From CAVZYN01 sp963779515 (GTDB lineage: Bacteria > Pseudomonadota > Alphaproteobacteria > Rhizobiales > Hyphomicrobiaceae), in the NCBI GenBank assembly GCA_963779515.1, contig CAVZYN010000017.1, positions 372,001 through 436,000 of the forward strand: a stretch of 64,000 nucleotides of DNA. The letters run 5' to 3'. Each line of letters starts with the position of its first letter. Position 1 is the first letter of the stretch. Under the pieces are notes generated by a model. That model was not told the DNA's origin and did not search any database. It worked only from the letters and a program-made list of their open reading frames with translations. Made by a program: the position numbers and the translations under genes. This document shows, one piece after another, positions 7,879 to 15,829 of this stretch.

Positions 7879-8749
7879 GACGCGCGACGCAGTCCGCGAC
7901 GCCAGTACGCCATTCGGGGAGCGTGAGGCCGTAGACGCGGGCGAGCTTCGAACAGTCCAGCTGTGAGTTGGCTGGGCGCCGGGCGGGCGTTGGGTACTCG
8001 GCGGTGGTGATCGGTTTCAGCACCGGTGTGATCGCGCCGCGGGTGGCGGCGACGCGGAAGATTTCACGGGCAAAGCCACACCACGTCGTTGCACCGCTTC
8101 CGGTGGCGTGAAACGTACCGAAGTGTTCAGGCTTTGGCGTGCCTGCGACTTCGCGTGCCATGTCCAAGAGTGCGGCGGCCAGATGCGGCGCATAGGTCGG
8201 TGCACCTGTCTGGTCGTCGACGACTTTCAGTTCAGGACGTTCGGCGCCGAGGCGCAGCATGGTCTTGGTGAAATTGCTGCCAGTGGCGCTGTGAACCCAT
8301 GAGGTGCGGACGATAACGTGGCGCGGATTGGCGCGGCGTACAGCGTCTTCGCCGGCGAGTTTGGAGCGGCCGTAAACGCTCATCGGGCTAGTCGGATCGT
8401 CTTCGACATAGGGTGCCGTCTTCAGCCCGTCGAACACGTAGTCGGTCGAAATGTGAATGATAACCGCACCGTGCTTTGCCGCGGATTCGGCAAGGACACG
8501 AGCGCCCTCGGCGTTGAGAGCGTGGGCGGCGCCGGGCTCGCCCTCGGCCTTGTCGACGGCGGTGTAGGCGGCCGAATTGATGACAATGTCGGGACGGACA
8601 TCATTGACGGTTCGTGCAACGGAGCCTGGATCAACAAGATCAAGCGCGGGGCGGCCAACAGCGAGGGCCGCGATTTCAGGTCGCGCGGGCGCGGCTTCGA
8701 CCAGCGCGCGGGCGACTTGTCCTTGCCAGCCGGCGATGAGCAAACGCAT
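7862..8749 (-). CDS. rfbD: dTDP-4-dehydrorhamnose reductase
   Basis: 295 residues, start ATG at 8749. The N-terminus RLLIAGWQGQVARAL has the GxxGxxA nucleotide-binding turn of an extended SDR. The segment IHISTDYVFDG followed by YVEDDPTSPMSVYGRSKLAGE contains the catalytic T/S and the YxxxK pair (Y and K of VYGRSK), which are characteristic of RfbD/RmlD. It reduces dTDP-4-keto-L-rhamnose to dTDP-L-rhamnose for surface polysaccharide. No other rml genes are visible nearby, so the remaining steps must be encoded elsewhere. The 3' end overlaps the convergent VOC gene by 17 bases. Confidence 0.9.
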   Translation of the reverse strand: MRLLIAGWQGQVARALVEAAPARPEIAALAVGRPALDLVDPGSVARTVNDVRPDIVINSAAYTAVDKAEGEPGAAHALNAEGARVLAESAAKHGAVIIHISTDYVFDGLKTAPYVEDDPTSPMSVYGRSKLAGEDAVRRANPRHVIVRTSWVHSATGSNFTKTMLRLGAERPELKVVDDQTGAPTYAPHLAAALLDMAREVAGTPKPEHFGTFHATGSGATTWCGFAREIFRVAATRGAITPVLKPITTAEYPTPARRPANSQLDCSKLARVYGLTLPEWRTGVADCVARLTTKP

Positions 8750-8825
8750 TGAGAGCTCCGCAGTTCGACTAGGTTGCTTCTGATTTTGGTTGGATCACAG
8801 AAGCACCCTAGCTCCTTAATTTGTC

Positions 8826-8872
8826 GTGCTTCTTATCGGAAAACCGCTTCACACTTTTCCGGATGCACTCTA
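8826..8872. repeat. 47-bp REP-like hairpin, copy 1
   Basis: This 47-bp unit has nested inverted repeats: outer GTGCTTC pairing with GATGCAC (one mismatch here) and inner CGGAAAA pairing with TTTTCCG. A second copy with one base difference lies at 47521-47567, where the outer arms match perfectly. The right edge CTA forms the TAG stop codon of the leftward ABC ATPase gene. It may act as a 3' stabiliser or terminator for that gene. Confidence 0.8.
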
Positions 8873-9943
8873 GGTTGCGCGACGAAGACTTGCGCCATTC
8901 GAGGCATCAAACAAATGAACGGCCGCCGTCGAGGCGGGGGCCACTCTGAGACCGCTGCCGTTGGGAATTGCCGATGACGCCGGCGTGACGACCACCAACG
9001 GAGATTCGCCCGCGATACCGTGGATCAGGCGGGTGGCGCCCAGTTCCTCGACGAACTCAGTCGCAAAGCCGAGACCGCCAGTCGTGAATGTCAAATCCTC
9101 GGGCCGCATGCCAACCTCGACCAGGCGGCCGGGCGCGGCGTCGACCTTCAGAGCGTCGAACGGCAGAAGACCAGCCTTGGTTTCGACCTGGCCTGATGCC
9201 GTCACTTTGCCCGGCATGAGGTTCATGGCGGGTGAGCCGATGAACGTCGCGACGAACTTGGAGGCGGGATGCTGGTAGACGTCGGTTGGGCGGCCGACCT
9301 GCTCGATCCGGCCCGCATTCATGACCACGACCTGATCGGCGAGGGTCATGGCCTCGACCTGATCGTGGGTGACGAAGATCGAGGTTGCCTTCAGGCGGTT
9401 GTGCAGGCGGCGGATTTCAAGGCGCATGGTCACGCGCAACTTTGCGTCGAGATTGGACAAGGGTTCGTCGAACAGGAAGACTTGAGGTTCGCGCACGATC
9501 GCGCGACCCATGGCGACGCGCTGACGCTGGCCGCCGGAGAGTGCTTTGGGTTTGCGCTGCAGATAGTCGGTGATCGCCAGCATGGTGGCGGCGGCGCGGA
9601 CGCGCGTGTCGATTTCTGGTTCGGGCATACGGCGGTTGCGCAGGCCGTAGGCCATGTTGTCGTAGACACTCATATGGGGATAGAGCGCGTAGTTCTGGAA
9701 CACCATGGCGATGTCGCGGTCGGCGGGTTCCACGTCATTGACGATGCGATCGGAAATCTTGCATGTGCCGCTGCTGATGGTTTCGAGGCCCGCGATCATG
9801 CGCAGCAGAGTGGACTTGCCGCAGCCCGAAGGACCAAGCAGCACCGTAAATGAGCCGTTCGGAATAGCGAGGGAAACGCCCTTCACGGCCTCGACGCCAC
9901 CGGCATAGACCTTCTTGACGTCGTCCAGGGTAACGGATGCCAT
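8870..9943 (-). CDS. UgpC/MalK-type ABC transporter ATP-binding protein
   Basis: 357 residues from the ATG at 9943; a TTG three codons upstream is possible. Walker A LLGPSGCGKST is at about 35-45, the ABC signature LSGGQRQRVAMGRAI near 135, Walker B VFLFDEPLSNLDA and the switch histidine FVTHDQVEAM follow. The C-terminal extension with VGMRPEDL is the TOBE/OB regulatory domain typical of carbohydrate importers (UgpC, MalK, MsmK). No permease or binding protein of this type is adjacent, so it is probably a shared ATPase serving a transporter encoded elsewhere. The substrate cannot be named from the ATPase alone. The stop codon lies inside the REP-like hairpin. Confidence 0.88.
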   Translation of the reverse strand: MASVTLDDVKKVYAGGVEAVKGVSLAIPNGSFTVLLGPSGCGKSTLLRMIAGLETISSGTCKISDRIVNDVEPADRDIAMVFQNYALYPHMSVYDNMAYGLRNRRMPEPEIDTRVRAAATMLAITDYLQRKPKALSGGQRQRVAMGRAIVREPQVFLFDEPLSNLDAKLRVTMRLEIRRLHNRLKATSIFVTHDQVEAMTLADQVVVMNAGRIEQVGRPTDVYQHPASKFVATFIGSPAMNLMPGKVTASGQVETKAGLLPFDALKVDAAPGRLVEVGMRPEDLTFTTGGLGFATEFVEELGATRLIHGIAGESPLVVVTPASSAIPNGSGLRVAPASTAAVHLFDASNGASLRRAT

Positions 9944-10030
9944 GCGCAGCAATCCTCGTGGTCTCGTGATGCTCGGCCACTAAATCGTGCGGACGGAGGC
10001 GGGTCAATCGACGACTTCAACTGGTGCGCG

Positions 10031-10690
10031 TCAGGCGGGTTGAAGTGGTGCGCCGGTCTTTTTCTGAAGGTCGTCGAAGGAAAGACCAGGCGCCATCTCG
10101 AGGACGCGGAGGCCGGACTGGGTCACATCGATGACAGCGAGTTCGGTGTAAATGCGCGAGACGATGCCGCGCGAGGTGGCGGGGTAGGTGATTTCGCGAA
10201 CGAGTTTTGGTTCGCCGGTTTTGGTGGTGTGGGACATCAGTACGTAGATGGCTTTGGCGCCGGCCGCGAGATCCATGGCACCGCCCACGCCTGGGATGGC
10301 GTCTTTGGCTCCCGTGGACCAGTTGGCGAGGTCGCCATTCGCGGCGACCTGCAGGGCGCCCAGGACACAGACGTCGATGTGGCCGCCGCGGATCATTGCG
10401 AAGCTGTCGGCATGGTGGAAGTAGGCGCCACCCGGGATCAGCGATACGGGCTTCTTGCCGGCATTGACGAGATCGTAGTCGCGAGCGTTGTCGGAAGGCG
10501 CGGGTCCCATGCCGAGCAGGCCGTTCTCGGAGTGAAAGACGACGTCCTTGCCGGCCGGAATGAAGTTCGCGACGTTCTCCGGCATGCCGATGCCGAGATT
10601 GACGTAGGCGCCGTCGGGAATGTCGGCGGCGATGCGCCGGGCGATTTCGTCGTTGGTCCAGGCTTTGGCTGTTGTGGTGCTGGCGGTCAT
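10031..10690 (-). CDS. scoB: 3-oxoacid CoA-transferase subunit B
   Basis: 219 residues. The catalytic glutamate motif SENGLLGMGP (E within SENG) is at about residues 53-62 and forms the covalent glutamyl-CoA thioester in family I CoA-transferases. The segment GGHIDVCVLGALQV and the C-terminal APGLSFDDLQKKTG region are typical of ScoB/PcaJ. The ATG at 10690 overlaps the end of the A subunit by four bases. Together they transfer CoA from succinyl-CoA to a 3-oxo acid such as acetoacetate or 3-oxoadipate. The choice between ketone-body use (Sco) and the beta-ketoadipate pathway (Pca) is not resolved; no pca genes are nearby. Confidence 0.88.
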   Translation of the reverse strand: MTASTTTAKAWTNDEIARRIAADIPDGAYVNLGIGMPENVANFIPAGKDVVFHSENGLLGMGPAPSDNARDYDLVNAGKKPVSLIPGGAYFHHADSFAMIRGGHIDVCVLGALQVAANGDLANWSTGAKDAIPGVGGAMDLAAGAKAIYVLMSHTTKTGEPKLVREITYPATSRGIVSRIYTELAVIDVTQSGLRVLEMAPGLSFDDLQKKTGAPLQPA

Positions 10691-11403
10691 TGCGGGAGCC
10701 TCTTGAGGCCCTGTTTCAGGAGTTCGTGCTCCTCGGCGGGCGTGGGAACTTCTACGATGCGTTTGACGAAGATCGATGGTGTCACAATCGATTCCGGATC
10801 GAGTGTTCCCAGTTCGACGATCTCACGGACTTGAACGATCGAGACTTTTGCGGCCATGCACATGACGGGGCCGAACTGGCGTGCCGTCTTGTTGTAGACG
10901 AGGTTGCCCCAGCGATCGCCTTTCCATGCCTTGACGAGGGCGACATCGCCAACAATGGCCTGTTCGAGAATGTGGGGGCGGCCGTTAAAGGCGCGGACTT
11001 CTTTGCCTTGTTCGAGTGGGGTTCCGGCGCCGGTCGGCGTGTAGAATGCGGGGATGCCGGCGCCGCCAGCTCGGATACGCTCGGCAAGCGTGCCTTGGGG
11101 AACCAACTCAAGCTTGGTTTCGCCGCTGCGGTAGACTTCGTCAAAAATCGTCGAGTCGGCGCTCTTGGGGAACGAGCAGACCATTTTTGCGACGCGGCGC
11201 GCCTGCAGCAGAGCTGCGAGGCCGAACTGGCCGTTGCCGGCATTGTTGGAGACGATGGTGAGGTTGCGTGCGCCTTGGTCGAGCAAGGCGTGGATCAGCT
11301 CAATGGGGCTGCCGGCTCCGCCGAAGCCGGAGATGAGGATGGTGGCGCCGTCCTTCACGTCCTTGACCGCGTCTTGAACGGACGCGATTCGCTTGTCGAT
11401 CAT
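10687..11403 (-). CDS. scoA: 3-oxoacid CoA-transferase subunit A
   Basis: 238 residues from the ATG at 11403. The CoA-binding glycine-rich motif ISGFGGAGSPIELIHAL is at about 23-39, followed by the NNAGNGQFGLAALLQ and SADSTIFDEVYRSGETKLELVPQGTLAERIRAGGAGIPAFYTPTG core that defines the A subunit of family I CoA-transferases. It is the first gene of a two-gene leftward operon with subunit B. The 200 bases upstream separate it from the divergent YqaA-like gene and probably contain both promoters. Confidence 0.88.
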   Translation of the reverse strand: MIDKRIASVQDAVKDVKDGATILISGFGGAGSPIELIHALLDQGARNLTIVSNNAGNGQFGLAALLQARRVAKMVCSFPKSADSTIFDEVYRSGETKLELVPQGTLAERIRAGGAGIPAFYTPTGAGTPLEQGKEVRAFNGRPHILEQAIVGDVALVKAWKGDRWGNLVYNKTARQFGPVMCMAAKVSIVQVREIVELGTLDPESIVTPSIFVKRIVEVPTPAEEHELLKQGLKRLPQ

Positions 11404-11603
11404 GTTAGCAGGCTCGTCGCTTGTGATTTATGCCGTGATCTGGGTTCAGGTGGCCCCGGCTGTCAAGGCGCCGGTGCCGTGCATGAGGCGCATTGGTTAC
11501 GCGGCTGCGAGCCAAAGTGCCAGTGGCCGACCGATTGATTCCTTTTATGGCTCGGCTCGGGTATTGAAGCGACAAACGATTTGCTTGGGCCGGGGGCTTC
11601 GCT

Positions 11604-12182
11604 TTGCGGAAACTATACGACTGGATGATGCGCTTGGCCGGGACAAAGGCGGCGCCACACGCGCTGTTTTGGGTGTCCTTCATCGAAAGCTCGATCTTTC
11701 CGATTCCTCCCGACGTGATGCTGATCCCGATGGTGCTGGCGCAGCGTCTGAAGGCTTGGTTCTTTGCCTCGATTGCCACCATCGGCTCGGTATTGGGCGG
11801 CATCGCAGGTTATGCGATCGGCTACTATCTGCTGGAGTACATGGGCCAGCCGATCCTGAAGTTCTACGGTTATGCCGACCGGTTCGCGCAGGTGACGGAG
11901 TGGTTCCGGGAGTGGGGCGTCTGGATCCTGATCGTCAAAGGGATGACGCCGTTTCCATATAAAGTACTGACGATTTTGGCTGGGGCGGCGCACATGAATT
12001 TGCTGGCGTTCGTCGGCGCCAGCATCGTGGCGCGGGCGATGCGGTTCTTTCTCGTCGCCGGGTTGCTGTACTGGAAGGGGGAGCCGATCCGAATTTTTAT
12101 CGAGGAGCGGCTCAACATCCTGACCACCGCGTTCGTGGTCTTGCTTATCGGAAGCTTCGTTGCCATCAAGTACGTGTTCTAG
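11604..12182 (+). CDS. YqaA-like SNARE-associated (DedA-related) membrane protein
   Basis: 192 residues with a TTG start at 11604; ATG at 11625 would remove seven residues. Family members begin with a similar RxLYDW segment, which supports the longer start. The motif FIESSIFPIPPDVMLIP (about 26-42) is diagnostic for the YqaA/VTT branch. The segment G-x-W-I-L-I-V-K-G-M-T-P-F-P-Y-K matches the second conserved re-entrant motif. Four or five hydrophobic segments place it in the inner membrane. DedA relatives move polyprenyl phosphate or other lipids, but the role of YqaA members is unsettled. It is followed after 17 bases by dsbB. Confidence 0.82.
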   Translation: MRKLYDWMMRLAGTKAAPHALFWVSFIESSIFPIPPDVMLIPMVLAQRLKAWFFASIATIGSVLGGIAGYAIGYYLLEYMGQPILKFYGYADRFAQVTEWFREWGVWILIVKGMTPFPYKVLTILAGAAHMNLLAFVGASIVARAMRFFLVAGLLYWKGEPIRIFIEERLNILTTAFVVLLIGSFVAIKYVF

Positions 12183-12199
12183 TTGGTCGGTGAGGTCTC

Positions 12200-12721
12200 G
12201 TGCGTCGCGTCTCTGATTCCTTTTCTGATCCGGCCTATCGGGCTGGGAGTTTTGTGCTTCTGCTGGCTCTGGGTGTCATCGTAACGGCGCTGGGCTTCGA
12301 GTACATTGGCGGCCATGTGCCCTGTCCGCTCTGCCTGCAGCAGCGATTCGCCTACTACATTGGCGTGCCTGCGACGTTCGTCGCCCTGGTTCTGCTGGCC
12401 AGCGGGCAAGTTGCGGTGGCGCGATTGCTGTTTCTGGCGGTCGCATTGGTGTTCCTCGCGAATGCGACGCTTGGCGTCTATCATGCTGGCGCGGAATGGA
12501 AATTCTGGGCAGGACCGTCGACGTGCGACGTGCCGGCGGGGGGCGTTACGACGAGCGCCAACGATTTGCTGAAGGGACTCGGGAACACGCGCGTTGCTCG
12601 CTGCGATTCGCCCGGCTGGTGGTTCCTCGGATTGTCGTTCGCGGGTTGGAACGCCCTCATGTCATTTATTTTGTTTGCCGGAGCCGTGCAGGCGGCGTTC
12701 GCGGCGACGCGCGGCCGCTGA
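12200..12721 (+). CDS. dsbB: Disulfide bond formation protein B (DsbB)
   Basis: 173 residues, GTG start at 12200. There are four hydrophobic segments. The periplasmic CPLC motif, within HVPCPLCLQQRFAYY, is at about residues 37-40 and matches the CXXC redox pair that passes electrons to quinone. A second cysteine pair in the later periplasmic loop is represented by STCDVP and ARCDSP. DsbB reoxidises DsbA at the inner membrane. No dsbA is seen in the window. It follows the YqaA-like gene closely and may share its transcript. Confidence 0.9.
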   Translation: MRRVSDSFSDPAYRAGSFVLLLALGVIVTALGFEYIGGHVPCPLCLQQRFAYYIGVPATFVALVLLASGQVAVARLLFLAVALVFLANATLGVYHAGAEWKFWAGPSTCDVPAGGVTTSANDLLKGLGNTRVARCDSPGWWFLGLSFAGWNALMSFILFAGAVQAAFAATRGR

Positions 12722-12894
12722 ACCAAGTTCTCACGTGATCTCAGACCCTTATGGCGGTCGCGGGCTTAAGCCCTCCTGCTTGGGTCGGGCTCGGCGCTCA
12801 ACAGTCTGAATGAATGTCAAGCAAAAAACCCCGGGTTTGGCTAGATCGCGCCTTTTCTCCGCCTCAGTGTGGCAGTTAATTACCACTCGTTCGC

Positions 12895-12909
12895 GAACAA
12901 CGAGCGAAC
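12895..12909 (+). promoter_or_regulatory. Alphaproteobacterial LexA (SOS) box
   Basis: GAAC-AACGAGC-GAAC matches the direct-repeat consensus GAAC-N7-GAAC (GTTC-N7-GTTC) known for LexA of alphaproteobacteria. It is directly preceded by GTTCGC. No SOS gene follows; the next recognisable coding sequence is the small gene at 13793. Confidence 0.5.
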
Positions 12910-13043
12910 ATGAGATGAGGGACGGGGGGCCGGACGTGTTGCGCACCTCGAAATTGCCCAAGTCCAGGGAGTTGCCGCACGGGGTTTTGTATCAGCGTCG
13001 ATCGCGCGGAGTTGCAGTCCAGGGTGTTGTCAAACCGAGTGCC

Positions 13044-13511
13044 GTTGCGTCCATTTTGAGTTCCAGTTCAGTACCGCGTTCTGTTGCGTACCGTCGCGTC
13101 TTGTTGCGTCCTGTAGCGTTCACGTCATGTGCGTATCCCCGGAACTTGCTGAAGGGCGTGTTCCAGAGGCTTCAGCGAACCGCTCGTACACTGTCTGTCG
13201 AGCGTCTTGTGCAGCGGTTCGCCACTCTGTCGTATTCAAGTTTGCGTACTACCAGTTGCGTCAGTTGCGTCAGTCGCATCCAAGCGTTTGGTCCCAATCG
13301 TGTTCACTAGTTCCGCGTGAGTTGCGTTGCGTACCGTTCAGTTGCGTTGCTTCTAGCGTTGCGTGTGTCGTGTTTCTGTTGCGTTTGCGTGATGTCCTTC
13401 AGGCGTCCAATTTGTGCCCTCATGTCCAGTTCAGTTGTGTTGCGTGAAAGTGCGTGGCGTTCGTTGAGTATTGTTGCGTCAAGCGTTGTGCAATCGTTGC
13501 GTCCGTTGCGT
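13044..13511 (+). repeat. Cluster of 14 direct GTTGCGT heptamers
   Basis: Exact copies start at 13044, 13083, 13103, 13255, 13264, 13321, 13326, 13341, 13358, 13378, 13439, 13473, 13496 and 13505, all on the plus strand. Near matches such as GTAGCGT and GTCGCGT lie between them. Random expectation for a given heptamer in 470 bases is well below one. Spacing is irregular (5 to 152 bases), so it is not a simple tandem repeat. Confidence 0.8.
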
Positions 13512-13792
13512 GGTGTCGAGCGTAGTGCGTCAACCGAAAAACCACGTCAGGAGAGGCTCGAACAGAGCTGATGCATCACCCGAAAGGGATCGAATTCGAC
13601 GGCGGCCAAGCCCTGGAAGTTTGGCCGCCCGAACAGAATGGCAGGCGTATGGAGTGTGTGACCTGCAGTCACTCGAAGTCTCGCATTTCATGGTTTCGCG
13701 TAGTGGGACGAAAGCACTGTGTACGCCTGCCGCCTTCTGTCTCGATCCGACTGTCATCAACAATGCTCGCAGGTCAATCGAAAGGCCATTCC

Positions 13793-14005
13793 ATGACTCC
13801 GCATCATATCCATCCAGTTCAATGGCAGCAGTCGCTCGGTGTCGCACGGCAAGTTTGCGCGCGAGTTTTCCGCGATGGCGGTACGCCGGCCGAGGCACTG
13901 AAAACCTTCGACGTCTCTGGTTTCGACAATGTCGATGACTGGAGCAAAGCGGTCGACCGGATCGCCGAAAAACTCTGCGCCGCGCCGTTGCGCAAGGCGG
14001 CTTGA
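13793..14005 (+). CDS. Small conserved-looking hypothetical protein
   Basis: 70 residues from the ATG at 13793 (MTPHHIHPVQWQQSLGVARQ...). Composition and codon use look like a real alphaproteobacterial gene, unlike the preceding kilobase. It has an amphipathic N-terminal helix, a FDVSGFDNVDDWSKAVDRIAEKLC segment and one C-terminal cysteine. There is no signal peptide or membrane segment. A strong intrinsic terminator follows at 14035, which supports a single-gene transcript. I recognise no family and give no function. In principle it could be the product controlled by the LexA-type box nearly 900 bases upstream. Confidence 0.6.
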   Translation: MTPHHIHPVQWQQSLGVARQVCARVFRDGGTPAEALKTFDVSGFDNVDDWSKAVDRIAEKLCAAPLRKAA

Positions 14006-14034
14006 TCGCCGAATTCTGGTTCCTCTCATCTGAA

Positions 14035-14068
14035 ATGCCCCGGTTCGCGTCCCGGGGCATTTTTCGTT
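14035..14068 (+). terminator. Rho-independent terminator
   Basis: The perfect 9-base arms ATGCCCCGG and CCGGGGCAT enclose an 8-base loop and are followed by TTTTCGTTTG. It ends the small gene at 13793-14005, 29 bases after its stop codon. Confidence 0.85.
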
Positions 14069-14102
14069 TGTGGCATTGATGGGCGCACGCTTAATTGGCG
14101 TT

Positions 14103-14816
14103 ATGAGATTCCCCTCTCCGCTGCTTCGCGGTACGCTCATCCAACGCTACAAGCGCTTCCTCGCCGATGTCCGTCTCGACGACGGCACGCTGGTGACGGC
14201 CACCTGCCCGAACACCGGATCCATGATCGGTCTTAAGGATCCAGGCGCCGTCGTGTGGCTGTCGACGAGCGACAAACCAACGCGGAAATACAAACACACC
14301 TGGGAAATGGTGGAAGCGGACCTTGGCAAAGGCCCGACGCTGGTCGGGATCAATACGCAGCATCCCAACAAGCTCGTCGCCGAAGCCATCGAGAGAAAAA
14401 AAATAAAATCACTGATGGGTTATGCGTCTCTCAAGCGAGAGCAGAAATATGGCCGGAACTCGCGCGTCGATCTTCTGCTTGAGGATCCTGCACGGGGGCT
14501 GGCCTATGTCGAGGTCAAGAATGTGCACTTGTCGCGCAAGCACGGCCTCGCGGAGTTTCCGGATTCTGTCACGGAGCGCGGGACGAAGCATCTCGGTGAA
14601 CTGGCAGATATGGTGCGGGGCGGACATCGCGCGATCATGGTGTTCCTGGTGCAACGCGCGGATTGTGCGCGCTTTGCCTTGGCGCCGGACATCGATCCGA
14701 ACTACGGCTTGGCTTTTGCTGCGGCTCAGAAGGCCGGTGTTGAAACGATCGTTCTGCGATGCCGTTTGAATACGGACGGTATTGTTGTTGATCGAACCAT
14801 CCCAATCCGCGATTGA
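14103..14816 (+). CDS. sfsA: Sugar fermentation stimulation protein homolog SfsA
   Basis: 237 residues from the ATG at 14103. SfsA hallmarks are present: RYKRFLADVRLDDG near the N-terminus, HCPNTGSM-type motif (here TCPNTGSMIGL), then GVNTQHPN-type GINTQHPNKLVAEAIE, SRVDLLLED, YVEVKNVHL and FPDSVTERGTKHLGEL. The D, E and K residues in SRVDLLL and EVKNV form the nuclease-like active site of the fold. The protein is cytoplasmic and is thought to bind DNA or act as a nuclease. The histidine in HCPNTGSM of many homologues is threonine here. It stands alone. Confidence 0.93.
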   Translation: MRFPSPLLRGTLIQRYKRFLADVRLDDGTLVTATCPNTGSMIGLKDPGAVVWLSTSDKPTRKYKHTWEMVEADLGKGPTLVGINTQHPNKLVAEAIERKKIKSLMGYASLKREQKYGRNSRVDLLLEDPARGLAYVEVKNVHLSRKHGLAEFPDSVTERGTKHLGELADMVRGGHRAIMVFLVQRADCARFALAPDIDPNYGLAFAAAQKAGVETIVLRCRLNTDGIVVDRTIPIRD

Positions 14817-14965
14817 TTTGAAGTTGTTATGGCTGTATACTGACAACGCTGGGTAGGGGATGCCTCGCAAAATTAAGACTTTGCTAACGCTTGGCCGGCG
14901 AAAAGTTTGATTGCCGGGATGGGTGCGTCTAGTGGTTGTGTAAATTGGGGGATAGACAATCTTCC

Positions 14966-15829
14966 GTGTCTGATAGCGTAACTGCGTTTTCGAACTTGAT
15001 CGATGATGATGGTGAGGTCTGGGCGGCGTCCGCGCCAGAACTGCGCCGCCGGATGGTCGCCAGCCTTGGGGCCCAGCAATTCGTTCAATTCGCCGTATTC
15101 AATATGGGCTTTGTCCATGTCCAGAGCAAAGGACATGGCCTGGCGCTGAGGCTCAGGCCTGAGCTGGTCAACGGCCGAACGTTTGCCGGGCTCATGGCTT
15201 GGTTGCACGACCGGCGGGATGTCCAGGTTTCATTCAGCTGGTATCGCGACGGTTGGCATCATCAAATCGTGCCAGGACGCCAGCAGTTGCGCGATGTGCT
15301 GTCGTACTTGGACGGTGCCGTGGCGGTGAAAAGCCCAGCGGTTCTCGAGCGGATTTTGGTGCAGCCGAGAGCATTGAAGGGTTCGCCGTTCGCGGGGCAG
15401 ATTGAAAAGTGCCGGCAGATTGCCGATGGACGCAAGCCATTGCCAGAGAGTGCACATGCTCTCGACTCGATGTTTCAACGCCGTTGGTCACTGGTCGCCC
15501 TCGATACGGAATCGGGACGGCTGACGCTGCGGCACTGCGCGCGGGGGTATCCTCCCTTCGATCCGATCTGGTGCTCGCGCCCCAATCCCAGCTTCGATGA
15601 TTTGTACGACGGAGCCTACGGACAATCCGTCACGCGCGCGCATCGTGCCGCGGTGCGCCGGAAATCGGCTGTGATCGACGATGTCGATGCCATCGTCAGC
15701 TGGCCTAGATTTGGAGAGACTCGGGCTCGCTACACTCGCATGATCTTGCCAGTCGGCAGCGAGCCCGGCTCGTTGATTTTCCTAAGCGCGGCTTGCAACG
15801 CCTACGATGTCGATCTGCGGCGCAATTGA
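14966..15829 (+). CDS. Hypothetical protein with C-terminal PAS-like domain
   Basis: About 287 residues from a GTG at 14966; a TTG at 14936 would add ten residues. The first 180 residues have no recognisable motif. The C-terminal part, from RRWSLVALDTESGRLTLRHCARGYPPFDPIW to RYTRMILPVGSE, resembles the small PAS-type sensor domain found in uncharacterised alphaproteobacterial proteins. No DNA-binding helix-turn-helix or kinase motif is visible. There is no signal peptide. The gene's 3' end overlaps the convergent GNAT-like gene by 48 bases. The function is unknown. Confidence 0.6.
   Translation: MSDSVTAFSNLIDDDGEVWAASAPELRRRMVASLGAQQFVQFAVFNMGFVHVQSKGHGLALRLRPELVNGRTFAGLMAWLHDRRDVQVSFSWYRDGWHHQIVPGRQQLRDVLSYLDGAVAVKSPAVLERILVQPRALKGSPFAGQIEKCRQIADGRKPLPESAHALDSMFQRRWSLVALDTESGRLTLRHCARGYPPFDPIWCSRPNPSFDDLYDGAYGQSVTRAHRAAVRRKSAVIDDVDAIVSWPRFGETRARYTRMILPVGSEPGSLIFLSAACNAYDVDLRRN

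Larger units (their letters stand above)
12722..13792 (+). other. Gene-poor region with LexA-type box and clustered GTTGCGT heptamers
   Basis: No convincing protein gene was found in these 1071 bases. Open frames here (for example 12810-13310) have serine/arginine/valine-rich low-complexity translations with no recognisable domain. From about 12960 the plus strand is rich in G and T and poor in A, unlike either neighbouring gene. The region contains a LexA-type box at 12895-12909 and 14 exact same-orientation copies of GTTGCGT between 13044 and 13511. It may encode a non-coding RNA or serve as a protein-binding array. Confidence 0.6.

Noticed and set aside
10031..11403. Assignment of the CoA-transferase to the beta-ketoadipate pathway (pcaIJ)
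   Set aside because: No other aromatic-degradation genes are nearby; the sequence alone does not separate Pca from Sco.
12810..13310. A 166-codon open frame after the dsbB gene
   Set aside because: The translation is low-complexity (Ser/Arg/Val) and contains no motif; the DNA is better explained as a repeat-rich non-coding region.
12960..13530. A CRISPR array
   Set aside because: The repeated unit is only seven bases, spacing is irregular and no cas genes are present.
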